Shown here in pieces: positions 33,557-42,073 of a stretch of DNA of 64,000 bases. Every line of letters begins with the position of its first letter. Within the stretch, counting starts at the first letter, position 1. The position numbers were made by a program, and so were the translations under genes. The notes under the pieces are model-generated. The model worked only from the letters and a program-made list of their open reading frames with translations. It was not told the origin of the DNA and did no database searches. The stretch covers positions 44,849 to 108,848 of the forward strand of contig NZ_CAJYPS010000022.1 of the NCBI RefSeq assembly GCF_913777145.1, written 5' to 3'. The DNA is from an uncultured Roseateles sp. (lineage in GTDB: Bacteria > Pseudomonadota > Gammaproteobacteria > Burkholderiales > Burkholderiaceae_C).

Positions 33557-35599
33557 ATGACCAACCCGCTGCTGCAGGACTGGGCCACGCCGCATGGCCT
33601 GGCCCCGTTCGCCGACATCCGCCCCGAACATTTCGAGCCCGCGTTTGCCGAGGCGCTGCGCCAGCACCGCGCCGAGATCGACGCGATCGCGGCCCAGGCC
33701 GCGCCGCCCGACTTCGCCAACACGGTGCAGGCGCTGGACGCCAGCGGCCGCCTGCTGACCCGGCTGGAGCATCTGTTCTACACGCTGGCCGCGTCCGCCA
33801 CCTCGCCCGAGCTGCGCGCCGCGCAGCGCGCGCTGGCGGCGCCGCTGGCCGCCCATCACAGCGCGGTCTGCATGCATGCCGGCCTGTTCGCGCGGCTGGA
33901 CACGCTGCACCAGCGGCGCGAGCAGCTGGGCCTCACGCCCGAGCAGCGCCGGCTGCTGGAGCGTCTGCATCTGGACTTCGTGCGCGCCGGTGCCCGCCTG
34001 GCGCCCGAGGCCCAGGCCCGCTATGCGCAGATCGTGTCGCGCCTGGCCGAGCTCTACACCCGCTTTGCGCAGAATGTGCTGGCCGAGGAAAGCGCCTACC
34101 AGCTGCGGCTGGGCAGCGAGGGGGACCTGGCCGGCCTGCCGGACTTCGTGCGCGCGGCCGCGCGCCAGGCGGCGCTGGAGCGCGGGCTGGGCGAGAGCCA
34201 GCATGTGATCACGCTGTCGCGCTCGCTGGTCGTGCCCTTCCTGAGCCACAGCGCCCGGCGTGACCTGCGCGAGCAGGCCTGGCGGGCCTGGGTGGGCCGT
34301 GGCGACGGCACCCAGCCCGACACCGACAACCGCGCGATCTGCCAGGAGATCCTGGCGCTGCGCGCTGAGCAGGCCCGGCTGCACGGCCAGGCCTGCTACG
34401 CGGACTACGCGCTGCAGGACACCATGGCCCAGTGCCAGGGCGCTGTCCAGCAGCTGCTGGACCGGGTCTGGCCGCCGGCGCTGGCCGCGCAGGCGCGCGA
34501 GCGCGAAGCGGTGCAGGGCGCGATGGTCGCGGTCGGCACCACGCACGAGCTGCAACCCTGGGACTGGCGCTTCTATGCCGAGCAGGCGCGGCGTGCGCGT
34601 TTCGAGCTGGACGATGCCGAGGTCAAACCCTATTTCTCGCTGGACCGCATGGTCGCCGCGATGTTCGACTGCGCCAGCCGCTTGTTCGGTCTGCGGTTCA
34701 AGGCCCGGCCCGACATTGCCGGCTATCACCCGGACGTGAAGGCCTGGGAGGTCAGCCATGCCGACGGTCGCCTCTGCGGCCTGTTCCTGCAGGACAACTT
34801 CGCGCGGCCCACCAAGCGCAGCGGCGCCTGGATGAACCCCTTGCGCAATCAAAGCACGGCGCAGGGGGCGACGCCCATCATCCTCAACAACAACAACTTC
34901 GCGCGCGGCGCGGCCGGGGAGCCGACGCTCTTGAGCTTCGACGACGTGCGCACGCTGTTCCACGAGTTCGGCCACGGCCTGCACGGCCTGCTGTCCAGCG
35001 TGCAGTACGAGCGCCTGGCCGGCACCCAGGTGCTGCGCGACTTCGTGGAGCTGCCGTCCCAGCTGTTCGAGCACTGGATGGCCGAGCCCGAGGTGCTGCG
35101 CCGCTTCGCACGGCATTGGCAGACGGACGAGCCCTTGCCTGAGGCGCTGCTGGCCAAGCTGCAGGCTGCGCGCCAGTTCGGCCAGGGTTATGAGACGCTG
35201 CGCTACACCGCCAGTGCGCTGGTGGATCTGGCGGCCCATGGTCTGCCGCAGGCGCCCGACGACGTGGTGGCCTTCGAGCAGCAGGTGCTGGCCCGCTACG
35301 GTCTGCCGGCCGAGGTGGAGCTGAACCACCGGCTCACGCATTTCCAGCACCTGTTCAGCAGTGCCCGCTACGCGGCGGGCTACTACGTCTACCTGTGGGC
35401 CGAGGTGCTGGACTGCGACGCCTACGAGGCCTTTGTCGACGCCGGCAGTCCCTTCGATGCGGCGACGGCCGAGCGGCTGCGTGCCTGCATCTACTCGAGC
35501 GGCAACAGCATCGAGCCGGGCGCCGCCTTCCGTGCGTTCCGCGGACGCGATCCGGTCGTGGAACCCATGCTCAGGGATCGCGGGCTGCTGCCGGCCTAG
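33557..35599 (+). CDS. prlC: M3 family oligopeptidase (oligopeptidase A)
   Basis: 680-residue zinc metallopeptidase of family M3, cleaving short peptides such as signal peptide fragments in the cytoplasm. The zinc motif HEFGH is at residues 469-473 within LFHEFGHGLHGLLSSVQYERLAGTQVLRDFVELPSQLFEHW, with the third ligand Glu downstream. It opens NPLLQDWATPHGLAPFADIRPEHFEPAF as OpdA does. ATG 33557 is preferred over GTG 33551 because GGAG lies at the right distance. Convergent with the DUF454 gene, overlapping by four bases. Confidence 0.94.
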   Translation: MTNPLLQDWATPHGLAPFADIRPEHFEPAFAEALRQHRAEIDAIAAQAAPPDFANTVQALDASGRLLTRLEHLFYTLAASATSPELRAAQRALAAPLAAHHSAVCMHAGLFARLDTLHQRREQLGLTPEQRRLLERLHLDFVRAGARLAPEAQARYAQIVSRLAELYTRFAQNVLAEESAYQLRLGSEGDLAGLPDFVRAAARQAALERGLGESQHVITLSRSLVVPFLSHSARRDLREQAWRAWVGRGDGTQPDTDNRAICQEILALRAEQARLHGQACYADYALQDTMAQCQGAVQQLLDRVWPPALAAQAREREAVQGAMVAVGTTHELQPWDWRFYAEQARRARFELDDAEVKPYFSLDRMVAAMFDCASRLFGLRFKARPDIAGYHPDVKAWEVSHADGRLCGLFLQDNFARPTKRSGAWMNPLRNQSTAQGATPIILNNNNFARGAAGEPTLLSFDDVRTLFHEFGHGLHGLLSSVQYERLAGTQVLRDFVELPSQLFEHWMAEPEVLRRFARHWQTDEPLPEALLAKLQAARQFGQGYETLRYTASALVDLAAHGLPQAPDDVVAFEQQVLARYGLPAEVELNHRLTHFQHLFSSARYAAGYYVYLWAEVLDCDAYEAFVDAGSPFDAATAERLRACIYSSGNSIEPGAAFRAFRGRDPVVEPMLRDRGLLPA

Positions 35600-35964
35600 A
35601 TCTCGGGGCGGCGCCACAGCCAGATCGCGACCGCCGCCATCACCGCGGGCACCGCCAGCTTCACGGCCAGTGGCGCGGGCGACAGCGCCAGCACCGTGGC
35701 GCTGAGGCCCATCATCAGCGTGGCCGCCCATTTGGCGCGTCGCGGCACGGCGCCGTGATCGCGCCAGCGGCGTATCGCCGGGCCATGGCGCGGGTGATTC
35801 AGCAGCCAGGCCTCCAGCGCCGGCCAACCCTTGCCGCCGGCCCAGGCGGCCAGCAGCACAAAGGGCACGGTGGGCAGGCCGGGCAGCACGATGCCGATCA
35901 GACCCAGAGTCAGGCTCAGCAGCGCCAGCGCGCGCCACAGCAGCTGCCGCACGCGCGGCCACAT
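35596..35964 (-). CDS. DUF454 (YbaN family) membrane protein
   Basis: 122-residue small membrane protein. Characteristic YbaN/DUF454 sequence: LLWRALALLSLTLGLIGIVLPGLPTVPFVLLAAWAGGKG, then HPRHGPAIRRWRDHGAVPRRAKWAATLMMG, and two closing hydrophobic segments. Function unknown. Last gene of the leftward aot-like unit, five bases after the ATPase gene, so probably cotranscribed. Its end overlaps the prlC stop. Confidence 0.85.
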   Translation of the reverse strand: MWPRVRQLLWRALALLSLTLGLIGIVLPGLPTVPFVLLAAWAGGKGWPALEAWLLNHPRHGPAIRRWRDHGAVPRRAKWAATLMMGLSATVLALSPAPLAVKLAVPAVMAAVAIWLWRRPEI

Positions 35965-35969
35965 GGCGC

Positions 35970-36737
35970 TTACTTGAGCCCGCCCTTGAGGAACTGCTGC
36001 AGCCGCTCGCATTGGGGCTTGAGCAGCATTTCCTTGGGGTTGCCTTCTTCCTCCACCCGGCCCTGGTGCAGGAACAGGCAGTGGTTGGACACCTCGCGCG
36101 CAAAGCCCATCTCGTGGGTCACGACGATCATGGTGCGTCCCTCGTCGGCCAGGTCGCGCATCACCTTCAGCACCTCGCCCACCAGCTCCGGGTCCAGTGC
36201 CGATGTGGGCTCGTCGAACAGCATCACCTCGGGGTCCACCGCCAGCGCGCGGGCGATGGCCACGCGCTGCTGCTCGCCGCCGGACAGCTGCGCCGGGTAG
36301 ACCTGGGCACGGTGGGCCACGCCCACGCGGGCCAGCAGCGCCTGGGCGCGCTCGGTGGCCTCGGCCCTGGACTTGCCCAGCACATGGACCGGCGCCTCGA
36401 TGACGTTTTCCAGCACCGTCATGTGGGCCCAGAGGTTGAAGTTCTGGAACACCATGGCCAGGCGCGCGCGCCAGCGCTGCAGCTGCTTGGCATCGGCGGC
36501 CTTGAGGCTGCCGTCGCGGTCCCGCACCAGGCGCAGCGCCTCGCCGCACAGGCTCAGCTCACCCTCGTTGGGCTGTTCCAGCAGGTTGAGGCAGCGCAGC
36601 AGCGTGCTCTTGCCCGAGCCGCTGGAGCCTATCAGCGTGACCACGTCGCCCGCGCGCGCGCTGAACGAAATGCCCTTGAGCACCTCGCGCTCGCCGAAGC
36701 GCTTGTGGATGTTGGTGGCTTGGAGTTGGATCGTCAT
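35970..36737 (-). CDS. aotP: Basic amino acid ABC transporter ATP-binding protein (AotP/HisP-like)
   Basis: 255-residue ABC ATPase of the polar amino acid type. Walker A GSSGSGKST, Q-loop FQNFNLWAHMTVLENV, signature LSGGEQQRVAIARAL, Walker B VMLFDEPTSALDPE and the H-loop VTHEMGFARE are all present, and HisP-like residues surround them. It energises the AotQM permease. Separated from the preceding aotO-like gene by a 159-base GC-rich stretch with hairpins, larger than other gaps in the operon. Confidence 0.93.
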   Translation of the reverse strand: MTIQLQATNIHKRFGEREVLKGISFSARAGDVVTLIGSSGSGKSTLLRCLNLLEQPNEGELSLCGEALRLVRDRDGSLKAADAKQLQRWRARLAMVFQNFNLWAHMTVLENVIEAPVHVLGKSRAEATERAQALLARVGVAHRAQVYPAQLSGGEQQRVAIARALAVDPEVMLFDEPTSALDPELVGEVLKVMRDLADEGRTMIVVTHEMGFAREVSNHCLFLHQGRVEEEGNPKEMLLKPQCERLQQFLKGGLK

Positions 36738-36896
36738 GTCAGTTGGATTGTGCGGGCCGAGCGCCGGGCCGCTCCCAAGCCGGCCCGCGTTTGGCGACCC
36801 GCGCGCGGCTTCATGCCGCGGGCGTCGCCGTCCCCTCGGGGGACCGGCCGGACCTGCCCGCGTTCAGCACGGCAGGGCTGGGCGAGGGGCGTCATG
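36738..36896. other. GC-rich intergenic stretch with stem-loops
   Basis: No gene is seen. It holds a small hairpin GTCCCC-TCG-GGGGAC (36830-36844) and a GCGCGCGGC/GCCGCGGGC pairing at about 36800-36822. It lies inside the aot-like operon between aotO and aotP and could reduce or stabilise downstream message; no T-run is present. Confidence 0.4.
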
Positions 36897-38012
36897 TCAT
36901 GCCCCCAGCAACTTGCCCGTCCTCAGCGCCTCCCGCCCGGCCACCTTGGCCACGCGCATGCCGGCGTAGGCGAAGCGCAGGAAGTCGCGCGCGAAGAACA
37001 GGCCGTCCACCGGGCTCTTGAGCTCGTGCACCTGGGCGCTCACCGGGTCTATCACATGGGCCAACACCTCGCCGGCGCGCACCTCGTCGCCCACCTGCTT
37101 GAGGAAGGTCAGCACGCCGGCGGCGTCGGCCTTGATCGGCATGCTGCCGGCCAGCGGGCGCGCGTCGCCCACGGCCGCGGGCGGCGTCAGCGGCTCGCCG
37201 GCAATGAGGCCGCGCCATTGCAGAAAGTCCAGGATGTTGCGCGCGTCCTGCGCGGCCAGCTCGTGGGTCACGTCGGTGGCGCCGCGTAGTTCCACGGTGA
37301 CCGACAGGCAGGCCTGCGGGATGGGGAAGCGCTCGCCGAAGTGCTGCGCCCATTTCCACCAGACCTGGGAGCAGGCCTCGTCGAAGGGGCTGTCGCCTGA
37401 TTCCTGGGCCAGCAGCGTGAGCCGCGCACCCAGGAAGCGCGCCAGCGGCTCGCAGGCGGGCCAGCAGGGCGTCTCGGTGTAGAGGTGCATCACGGCCTGG
37501 GCGTCGCAGTGCAGGTCCAGCACCACGTCGGCGTCGCATGACAGCCCCAGCAACGTGCGGCGCAGCGACTGCAGCTCGGTGTCCACCGGCGCGGCCAGCA
37601 CCGCGCGCTTGAGCGCCTGGCGCAGCACGCGCACGTTGTGCTGTGCGTCGGCGCCCAGCAGCGGCTCGACCTCGCGCGCCACCGCCTCGGTCTGCTCGGG
37701 ATAGTGGCGGTTGAAGTTCTCGCCGGTGGTCAGGTCGAAGCGGCCCAGGTGGGCATGCAGCAGGTGCTGGCTCAGGCCGACCGGGTTGGCCATGGGCACC
37801 AGCACGATCTCGCCGCGGATGCGGCCGGCGGCGTCCAGCGCCTCCAGGCGCTGGCGCAGGTGGTGGGCCACCAGCATGCCGGGCAGCTCGTCGGCGTGCA
37901 GCGAGGCCTGGATGTAGGCCTTGGGGCCGCCGGGCGTGCCGTAGTGCAGGGACACGAGTTCGCGCTGCGTGCCCGGCGCGGGCGACAGCAGGGGGTGATG
38001 AAGGACTTGCAT
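36897..38012 (-). CDS. aotO: Succinylglutamate desuccinylase/aspartoacylase family protein (AotO-like)
   Basis: 371-residue zinc hydrolase-type protein. The metal ligands are in SLHADELPG (His39, Glu42) and VLDLHCD (His168), and the C-terminal part from about 280 is a biotinyl-like beta domain (GVLTFLKQVGDEVRAGEVLAHVIDP). It occupies the place of aotO in the aotJQMOP order known from Pseudomonas, where its function in arginine/ornithine uptake is not understood. A peptidase or deacylase role on the imported substrate is possible. Confidence 0.85.
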   Translation of the reverse strand: MQVLHHPLLSPAPGTQRELVSLHYGTPGGPKAYIQASLHADELPGMLVAHHLRQRLEALDAAGRIRGEIVLVPMANPVGLSQHLLHAHLGRFDLTTGENFNRHYPEQTEAVAREVEPLLGADAQHNVRVLRQALKRAVLAAPVDTELQSLRRTLLGLSCDADVVLDLHCDAQAVMHLYTETPCWPACEPLARFLGARLTLLAQESGDSPFDEACSQVWWKWAQHFGERFPIPQACLSVTVELRGATDVTHELAAQDARNILDFLQWRGLIAGEPLTPPAAVGDARPLAGSMPIKADAAGVLTFLKQVGDEVRAGEVLAHVIDPVSAQVHELKSPVDGLFFARDFLRFAYAGMRVAKVAGREALRTGKLLGA

Positions 38013-38015
38013 GAA

Positions 38016-38702
38016 TCAGCGGCGCAGCATGGGCGCGAGCCAGCGGGACTCGGCCCAGCGGAACAGGCCCACCAGGCCCAGCGTGAGCACGAAATAGAAG
38101 GCGCCCGCGGTGATGAAGGTCTCGAAGGGCAGGTAGTACTTGGCGTTGATCTCGCGTGCGGCGCCGGTCACGTCTAGCAGCGTGACCACGCTGGCCAGCG
38201 AGGTGCCGTGCAGCATGAAGATGGCCTCGTTGGCATAGACCGGCAGCGCGCGGCGCAGCGCCGCGGGCAGCACGATGCGGCGCAGCAGCAGGCCGCGGCT
38301 CATGCCCAGTGCCTTGGCCGCCTCGATCTCGCCGGCGGGCAGCGCGCGGATGGCGCCCGCGATGATCTCGGTGGTGTAGGCGCCGGTGTTGAGCGCAAAG
38401 GTCAGCCAGGCGCAGAAGCTGGCCGACGACAGCCAGGGCCAGGCCCAGCTCTCACGCACCGCCTCGAACTGCGCCAGCCCGTAGTAGATGAGGAAGAGCT
38501 GCACCAGCATGGGCGTGCCGCGGAACACATAGGTGTAGACCCAGACCAGCCGCGAGGGCCAGCCCGGCAGCGCGGTTCGTACCACGGCCAGCGGCAGCGC
38601 CAGCAGCAGGCCGCTGAGCAGCGACAGCAGCAGCAGCTTGACCGTGAGCCCGAGGCCGCTGAGGTAGAGCGGCAGGTTCTCGGCGATGACCTCGAAGTTC
38701 AC
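38016..38702 (-). CDS. aotM: Basic amino acid ABC transporter permease (AotM/HisM-like)
   Basis: 228-residue inner-membrane permease with about five helices. The EAA loop EIEAAKALGMSRGLLLRRIVLP is clear, as is YVFRGTPMLVQLFLIYYGL. Start is GTG 38702, chosen because a near-perfect AAGGAGGG ribosome binding site lies upstream; it overlaps the aotQ end by four bases. Pairs with AotQ. Confidence 0.92.
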   Translation of the reverse strand: MNFEVIAENLPLYLSGLGLTVKLLLLSLLSGLLLALPLAVVRTALPGWPSRLVWVYTYVFRGTPMLVQLFLIYYGLAQFEAVRESWAWPWLSSASFCAWLTFALNTGAYTTEIIAGAIRALPAGEIEAAKALGMSRGLLLRRIVLPAALRRALPVYANEAIFMLHGTSLASVVTLLDVTGAAREINAKYYLPFETFITAGAFYFVLTLGLVGLFRWAESRWLAPMLRR

Positions 38703-39391
38703 AGCCGGCCCTCCTTCACGCCCGTGGCCAGCGCGCGCTGGGCCCAGGCGAACAGCAGCTCCGACAGCGTCGTGAACGCCAGGTAGATGAGCGCCACCGC
38801 CAGGTAGAACGCGAAGGGCTCGCGCGTGGTGCCGGCCGCCTGCTGGCCGCGCGTCATCAGGTCGGACAGGCCGATCAGCGACACGATGGCCGTGCTCTTG
38901 ATCAGCACCAGCCAGTTGTTGGAGATGCCCGGCAGCGCGTGGCGCAGCATCTGCGGCAGCGTGATGCGCCACAAGACCTGCCCCCCGCTCATGCCAAACG
39001 CCAGGCCGGCCTCGCGCTGGCCCGCCGGCACCGCCAGGAAGGCGCCGCGGAAGGCCTCGGTGAGGTAGGCGCCGAAGATGAAGCCTATGGTCAGCACGCC
39101 GGCGATGAAGGGGTCGATGTCGATGTAGTCCTCATGGCCCAGCAGCGGCGCGAGGGTGTTCACCGCCACCTGGCCGCCGTAGAAGATCAGCAGCATCAGC
39201 ACCAGGTCGGGCACGCCGCGAATCAGCGTGGTGTAGACGCCGGCCACGCCGCGGGCCAGCCGCGAGCGCGACAGCTTGGCCAGCGCGCCCACCAGGCCCA
39301 GCGAGGCCGCCACCAGCAGCGAGCTCAGCGCCAGCGACAGCGTGACGCCGGCGCCTTCCAGCAGGCTGCCCAGGAATCCATGCAACAACAC
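38699..39391 (-). CDS. aotQ: Basic amino acid ABC transporter permease (AotQ/HisQ-like)
   Basis: 230-residue permease partner of AotM. Contains YTTLIRGVPDLVLMLLIFYGGQ, the EAA-type QREAGLAFGMSGGQVLWRITLPQ and SNNWLVLIKSTAIVSLIGLSDLM. The start is GTG 39391 or a TTG three or six bases inside; no clear reason to choose. It lies 12 bases after the binding-protein gene. Confidence 0.9.
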   Translation of the reverse strand: MLLHGFLGSLLEGAGVTLSLALSSLLVAASLGLVGALAKLSRSRLARGVAGVYTTLIRGVPDLVLMLLIFYGGQVAVNTLAPLLGHEDYIDIDPFIAGVLTIGFIFGAYLTEAFRGAFLAVPAGQREAGLAFGMSGGQVLWRITLPQMLRHALPGISNNWLVLIKSTAIVSLIGLSDLMTRGQQAAGTTREPFAFYLAVALIYLAFTTLSELLFAWAQRALATGVKEGRL

Positions 39392-39403
39392 AGGGTCTGA
39401 CTC

Positions 39404-40189
39404 TTACTTCTTCTGGGGAGCGATGTCGTAGTCGAAGTACTTGCCGGCCAGCTGCTTGAAGGTGCCGTTGGCCTGCACCGCATCGATCGCGGCATTGAAC
39501 TTCTTGGCCAGCGTGGCCTCGTCGGCGCGGCGCATGCCCACGCCCGAGCCGACGCCGAAGATCTTGTCGTCGTTGATGGGGCCGCCGACGAAGGCAAAGC
39601 CCTTGCCCTCGGGCTTCTTCAGGAAGCCGAAGTCCGCGGCCGGGGAGTCCATCAGCGTGGCGTCGATGCGGCCGGACTTCAGGTCCAGGAAGACCTGGTC
39701 CTGGCTGCCGTAGCGCACGATCTCGCTTTGCTTGAAGGTGGCGGTCGCATAGGCCTCGTGCGTGGTGCCGCGCTGCACGCCTATCTTCTTGCCCGCCAGG
39801 CCGGCGGCCGTGGGCTCCAGCTTGGCGCCGGCCTTGGCCACCAGGCGGGCCGGCGTGTTGTAGTAGGGCTTGGAGAAGGCGATGACCTTCTTACGTTCGT
39901 CGGTGATGGCGACGCTGGCGAAGATGGCGTCCACCTTGCGCGACTGCAGCGCCGGGATCAGGCCATCGAAGTCCTGCTGCACCAGCGTGCACTGGGCCTT
40001 CATCTCCGCGCAATAGGCCATCAGCAGGTCGATCTCAAAGCCCTTGAGCTTGCCGTCCGGGCCGATCTCGGAGAAGGGCGGGTAGGCGCCTTCCACGCCG
40101 ATGCGCAGTTTCTTCCACTCCGGCGCCTGGGCGGTGGCGACGGCGCTGGCCGCCAGCAGGGCCAGCGCGATCAGCTTGCGTTTGTTCAT
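39404..40189 (-). CDS. aotJ: Periplasmic basic amino acid-binding protein (AotJ/ArgT-like)
   Basis: 261-residue solute-binding protein of family 3. Signal peptide MNKRKLIALALLAASAVATAQA; binding-fold blocks LRIGVEGAYPPFSEIGPDGKLKGFEIDL, FDGLIPALQSRKVDAIFASVAITDERKK, and ARLVAKAGA. Expected ligand is arginine, lysine, ornithine or histidine; the family and the QMOP neighbours favour arginine/ornithine. First transporter gene of the operon, three bases after the alpha/beta hydrolase stop. Confidence 0.92.
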   Translation of the reverse strand: MNKRKLIALALLAASAVATAQAPEWKKLRIGVEGAYPPFSEIGPDGKLKGFEIDLLMAYCAEMKAQCTLVQQDFDGLIPALQSRKVDAIFASVAITDERKKVIAFSKPYYNTPARLVAKAGAKLEPTAAGLAGKKIGVQRGTTHEAYATATFKQSEIVRYGSQDQVFLDLKSGRIDATLMDSPAADFGFLKKPEGKGFAFVGGPINDDKIFGVGSGVGMRRADEATLAKKFNAAIDAVQANGTFKQLAGKYFDYDIAPQKK

Positions 40190-40192
40190 GTC

Positions 40193-41191
40193 CTACCTCG
40201 ATGTCGTGGTCAGAGATTCTTGAGGGCCGGCGGCCTCGCGGGTAATCCGGGCAAGCCAGGGCTGCAGGGCCGCAAGCGTAGCAGCCGGGTCCTCCTGCTG
40301 CGGCAGATGGCCCAGGCCGGGCAGCAGCCGCAGCTCGCTGCCGGGCAGCGCCCGCTGCAAGGCCTGCGCCTCGGCGGGCGGCGTCAGGCGGTCCTGCTCG
40401 CCCCACAGGATCAGCGTGGGCGGGTGGGGCGCCGCCAGTTCGGCCGGCGTGAGCGGTGCCGGGGCCTGGTCCTGCTGATGCATCAGCGCCACGCGGTTGC
40501 CCTCGCGCAGCAGCAGTTCGTAGGTTCGGTCCACCGTGTCGGCGCGCAGGCGGGCCGGGTCGCCGTAGAGCGACACCAGCGCGTCTTCCACCAGGCGGCG
40601 CGGCAGCACCCAGCGGCCCAGCTGGCGCAGGCCCGGTGTGTCGGCCAGCTGCAGCGCCAGCGGCCGGGCAGGAGCCGACGCGGCCAGCAGCGGGCTGGCC
40701 ACCAGCACCAGGCCGGCCACGCGGGCCGGCTGGGCCTGCGCCAGGCGCCAGGCCAGCTCGCCGCCGCGACCCTGGCCGGCCAGCAGCACCCGACCCAGGT
40801 GCAGCTGGTCCAGCAGGCGGCCCAGCTGCGCCACCTGGTGGGCCGGGCGGTAGTCGTCCTGCGCGTCCGCGCCGCTGAGGCCGGCGCCGGGCAGGTCCAG
40901 GCTGATCACGCGGCGGCTGCGGCTCAGCGCCGCGGCCCAGCCCTCCCAGGTGTGCAGGCTGGCGCCCGTGCCATGCAGCAGCACCAGCGGCAGCGTGTCG
41001 CTGCGCGGGCCGTCGTCGCGCAGGTGCAGCAGCTGGCCGTCCAGCTCGATGAAGTCCGAGGGCGGCGGCGCCCAGCGCGTGACCAGCGACTCCAGCGAGC
41101 GGTCCGGCGCCTTGGCCGCCGCAAAGGCCAGCGCCGCCAGCATCAGCAGCAGGCCCAGGCCTTTTTGCGCGGACTCTTTGAGGCGGCTCAC
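40193..41191 (-). CDS. Alpha/beta hydrolase fold protein lacking the nucleophile serine
   Basis: 332-residue alpha/beta hydrolase with an N-terminal hydrophobic anchor (about residues 11-26). The fold is clear: LVLLHGTGASLHTWEGWAAAL, VISLDLPGAGLSG, acid in WGEQDRLTPP and His in GLGHLPQQED. The nucleophile elbow reads GQGRGG (139-144) where GxSxGG is expected, so position 141 is Gly instead of Ser. It may be catalytically dead or serve a non-hydrolytic role. Coupled by overlap to trhO upstream and adjoining aotJ. Confidence 0.85.
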   Translation of the reverse strand: MSRLKESAQKGLGLLLMLAALAFAAAKAPDRSLESLVTRWAPPPSDFIELDGQLLHLRDDGPRSDTLPLVLLHGTGASLHTWEGWAAALSRSRRVISLDLPGAGLSGADAQDDYRPAHQVAQLGRLLDQLHLGRVLLAGQGRGGELAWRLAQAQPARVAGLVLVASPLLAASAPARPLALQLADTPGLRQLGRWVLPRRLVEDALVSLYGDPARLRADTVDRTYELLLREGNRVALMHQQDQAPAPLTPAELAAPHPPTLILWGEQDRLTPPAEAQALQRALPGSELRLLPGLGHLPQQEDPAATLAALQPWLARITREAAGPQESLTTTSR

Positions 41192-41940
41192 GCCCGGGCC
41201 GGGGCGACCGGGGCCAGGTCGGCCCCCAGCGACTCGCGCTCGTCGAACACGAAGCAGCCGCCGTGGTAGTGGGGGCCGCCGGTCTCCTCGAAGTACTTGA
41301 GGATGCCGCCTTCCAGCTGCCAGGCGTGCAGGCCGGCGTCGCTCAGCACCATGGCGGCCTTCTCGCAGCGTATGCCGCCGGTGCAGTAGCTGACCACGGT
41401 CTTGCCGACCAGCTCGTCGCGGTGGGCGGCCAGCGCCTCGGGAAAGTCGCTGAACTTGTGCAGTCGCCAGTCGATCGCGCCGTCGAAGGCGCCATGGTCC
41501 ACCTCGAAGCCATTGCGGGTGTCCAGCATCACCACCTCGCGGCCCTCGTCGTCATGGCCCTGGTCCAGCCAGCGCGCCAGCGTGGCGGCGGGCAGGGCCG
41601 GCGCGCGATCGGCACGGTCGGGGCGCACCGTGGGCCGGTTCATGCGGATGATCTCCGGCTTGACCTTGACCTTGAGCCGCTTGAAGGGCTGGTGCTCGCT
41701 CCAGCTCTCCTTGGGGGCGAGCGTGGCGAAGCGCGGGTCCGCGCGCAGCTCGGCCACCCAGGTGTTGACCGCCTCGGGCGCACCGGCCAGGAAGAGATTG
41801 ATGCCTTCCTCGGCCAGCAGCACCGTGCCCTTGAGACCCAGCGCGTCGGCGCGGGCATGCAGCCGCTCGCGCAGCGCGGGCGCGTCGGCGAGCGACACGA
41901 AGAGGTAGCAGGAGATGTTGAGGATGGCGCCGGACTTCAT
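41188..41940 (-). CDS. trhO: tRNA uridine(34) hydroxylase (rhodanese family)
   Basis: 250-residue protein of the YceA/TrhO family, which hydroxylates U34 of tRNA as a step to 5-methoxy- or cmo5-uridine. The N-terminal acylphosphatase-like domain is followed by a rhodanese domain with VSYCTGGIRCEKAAM bearing the active Cys. It starts at ATG 41940 (MKSGAILNISCYLF) or at an ATG 12 bases upstream; a GATAAT hexamer at 41951-41956 and absence of a ribosome binding site fit a leaderless start. First gene of the leftward run into aotJQMOP. Confidence 0.92.
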   Translation of the reverse strand: MKSGAILNISCYLFVSLADAPALRERLHARADALGLKGTVLLAEEGINLFLAGAPEAVNTWVAELRADPRFATLAPKESWSEHQPFKRLKVKVKPEIIRMNRPTVRPDRADRAPALPAATLARWLDQGHDDEGREVVMLDTRNGFEVDHGAFDGAIDWRLHKFSDFPEALAAHRDELVGKTVVSYCTGGIRCEKAAMVLSDAGLHAWQLEGGILKYFEETGGPHYHGGCFVFDERESLGADLAPVAPARA

Positions 41941-42073
41941 GGAGGCCGGCATTATCCGCAAGCCGCGCGGTGCCCAGCCTGTACGCCAGGGTGTGACGCT
42001 GTCGACGAACCCGGGTTTCCCTTGGTCCAGCGTTGTCAGTGGGGCTCCGGTGTAGGGGTTATCCTTTGCCGCC

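Noticed and set aside
32750..36103. Frame of about 1100 codons on the minus strand over the coiled-coil and M3 peptidase genes
   Set aside because: It spans a terminator and two real genes on the other strand, and has no recognisable product.
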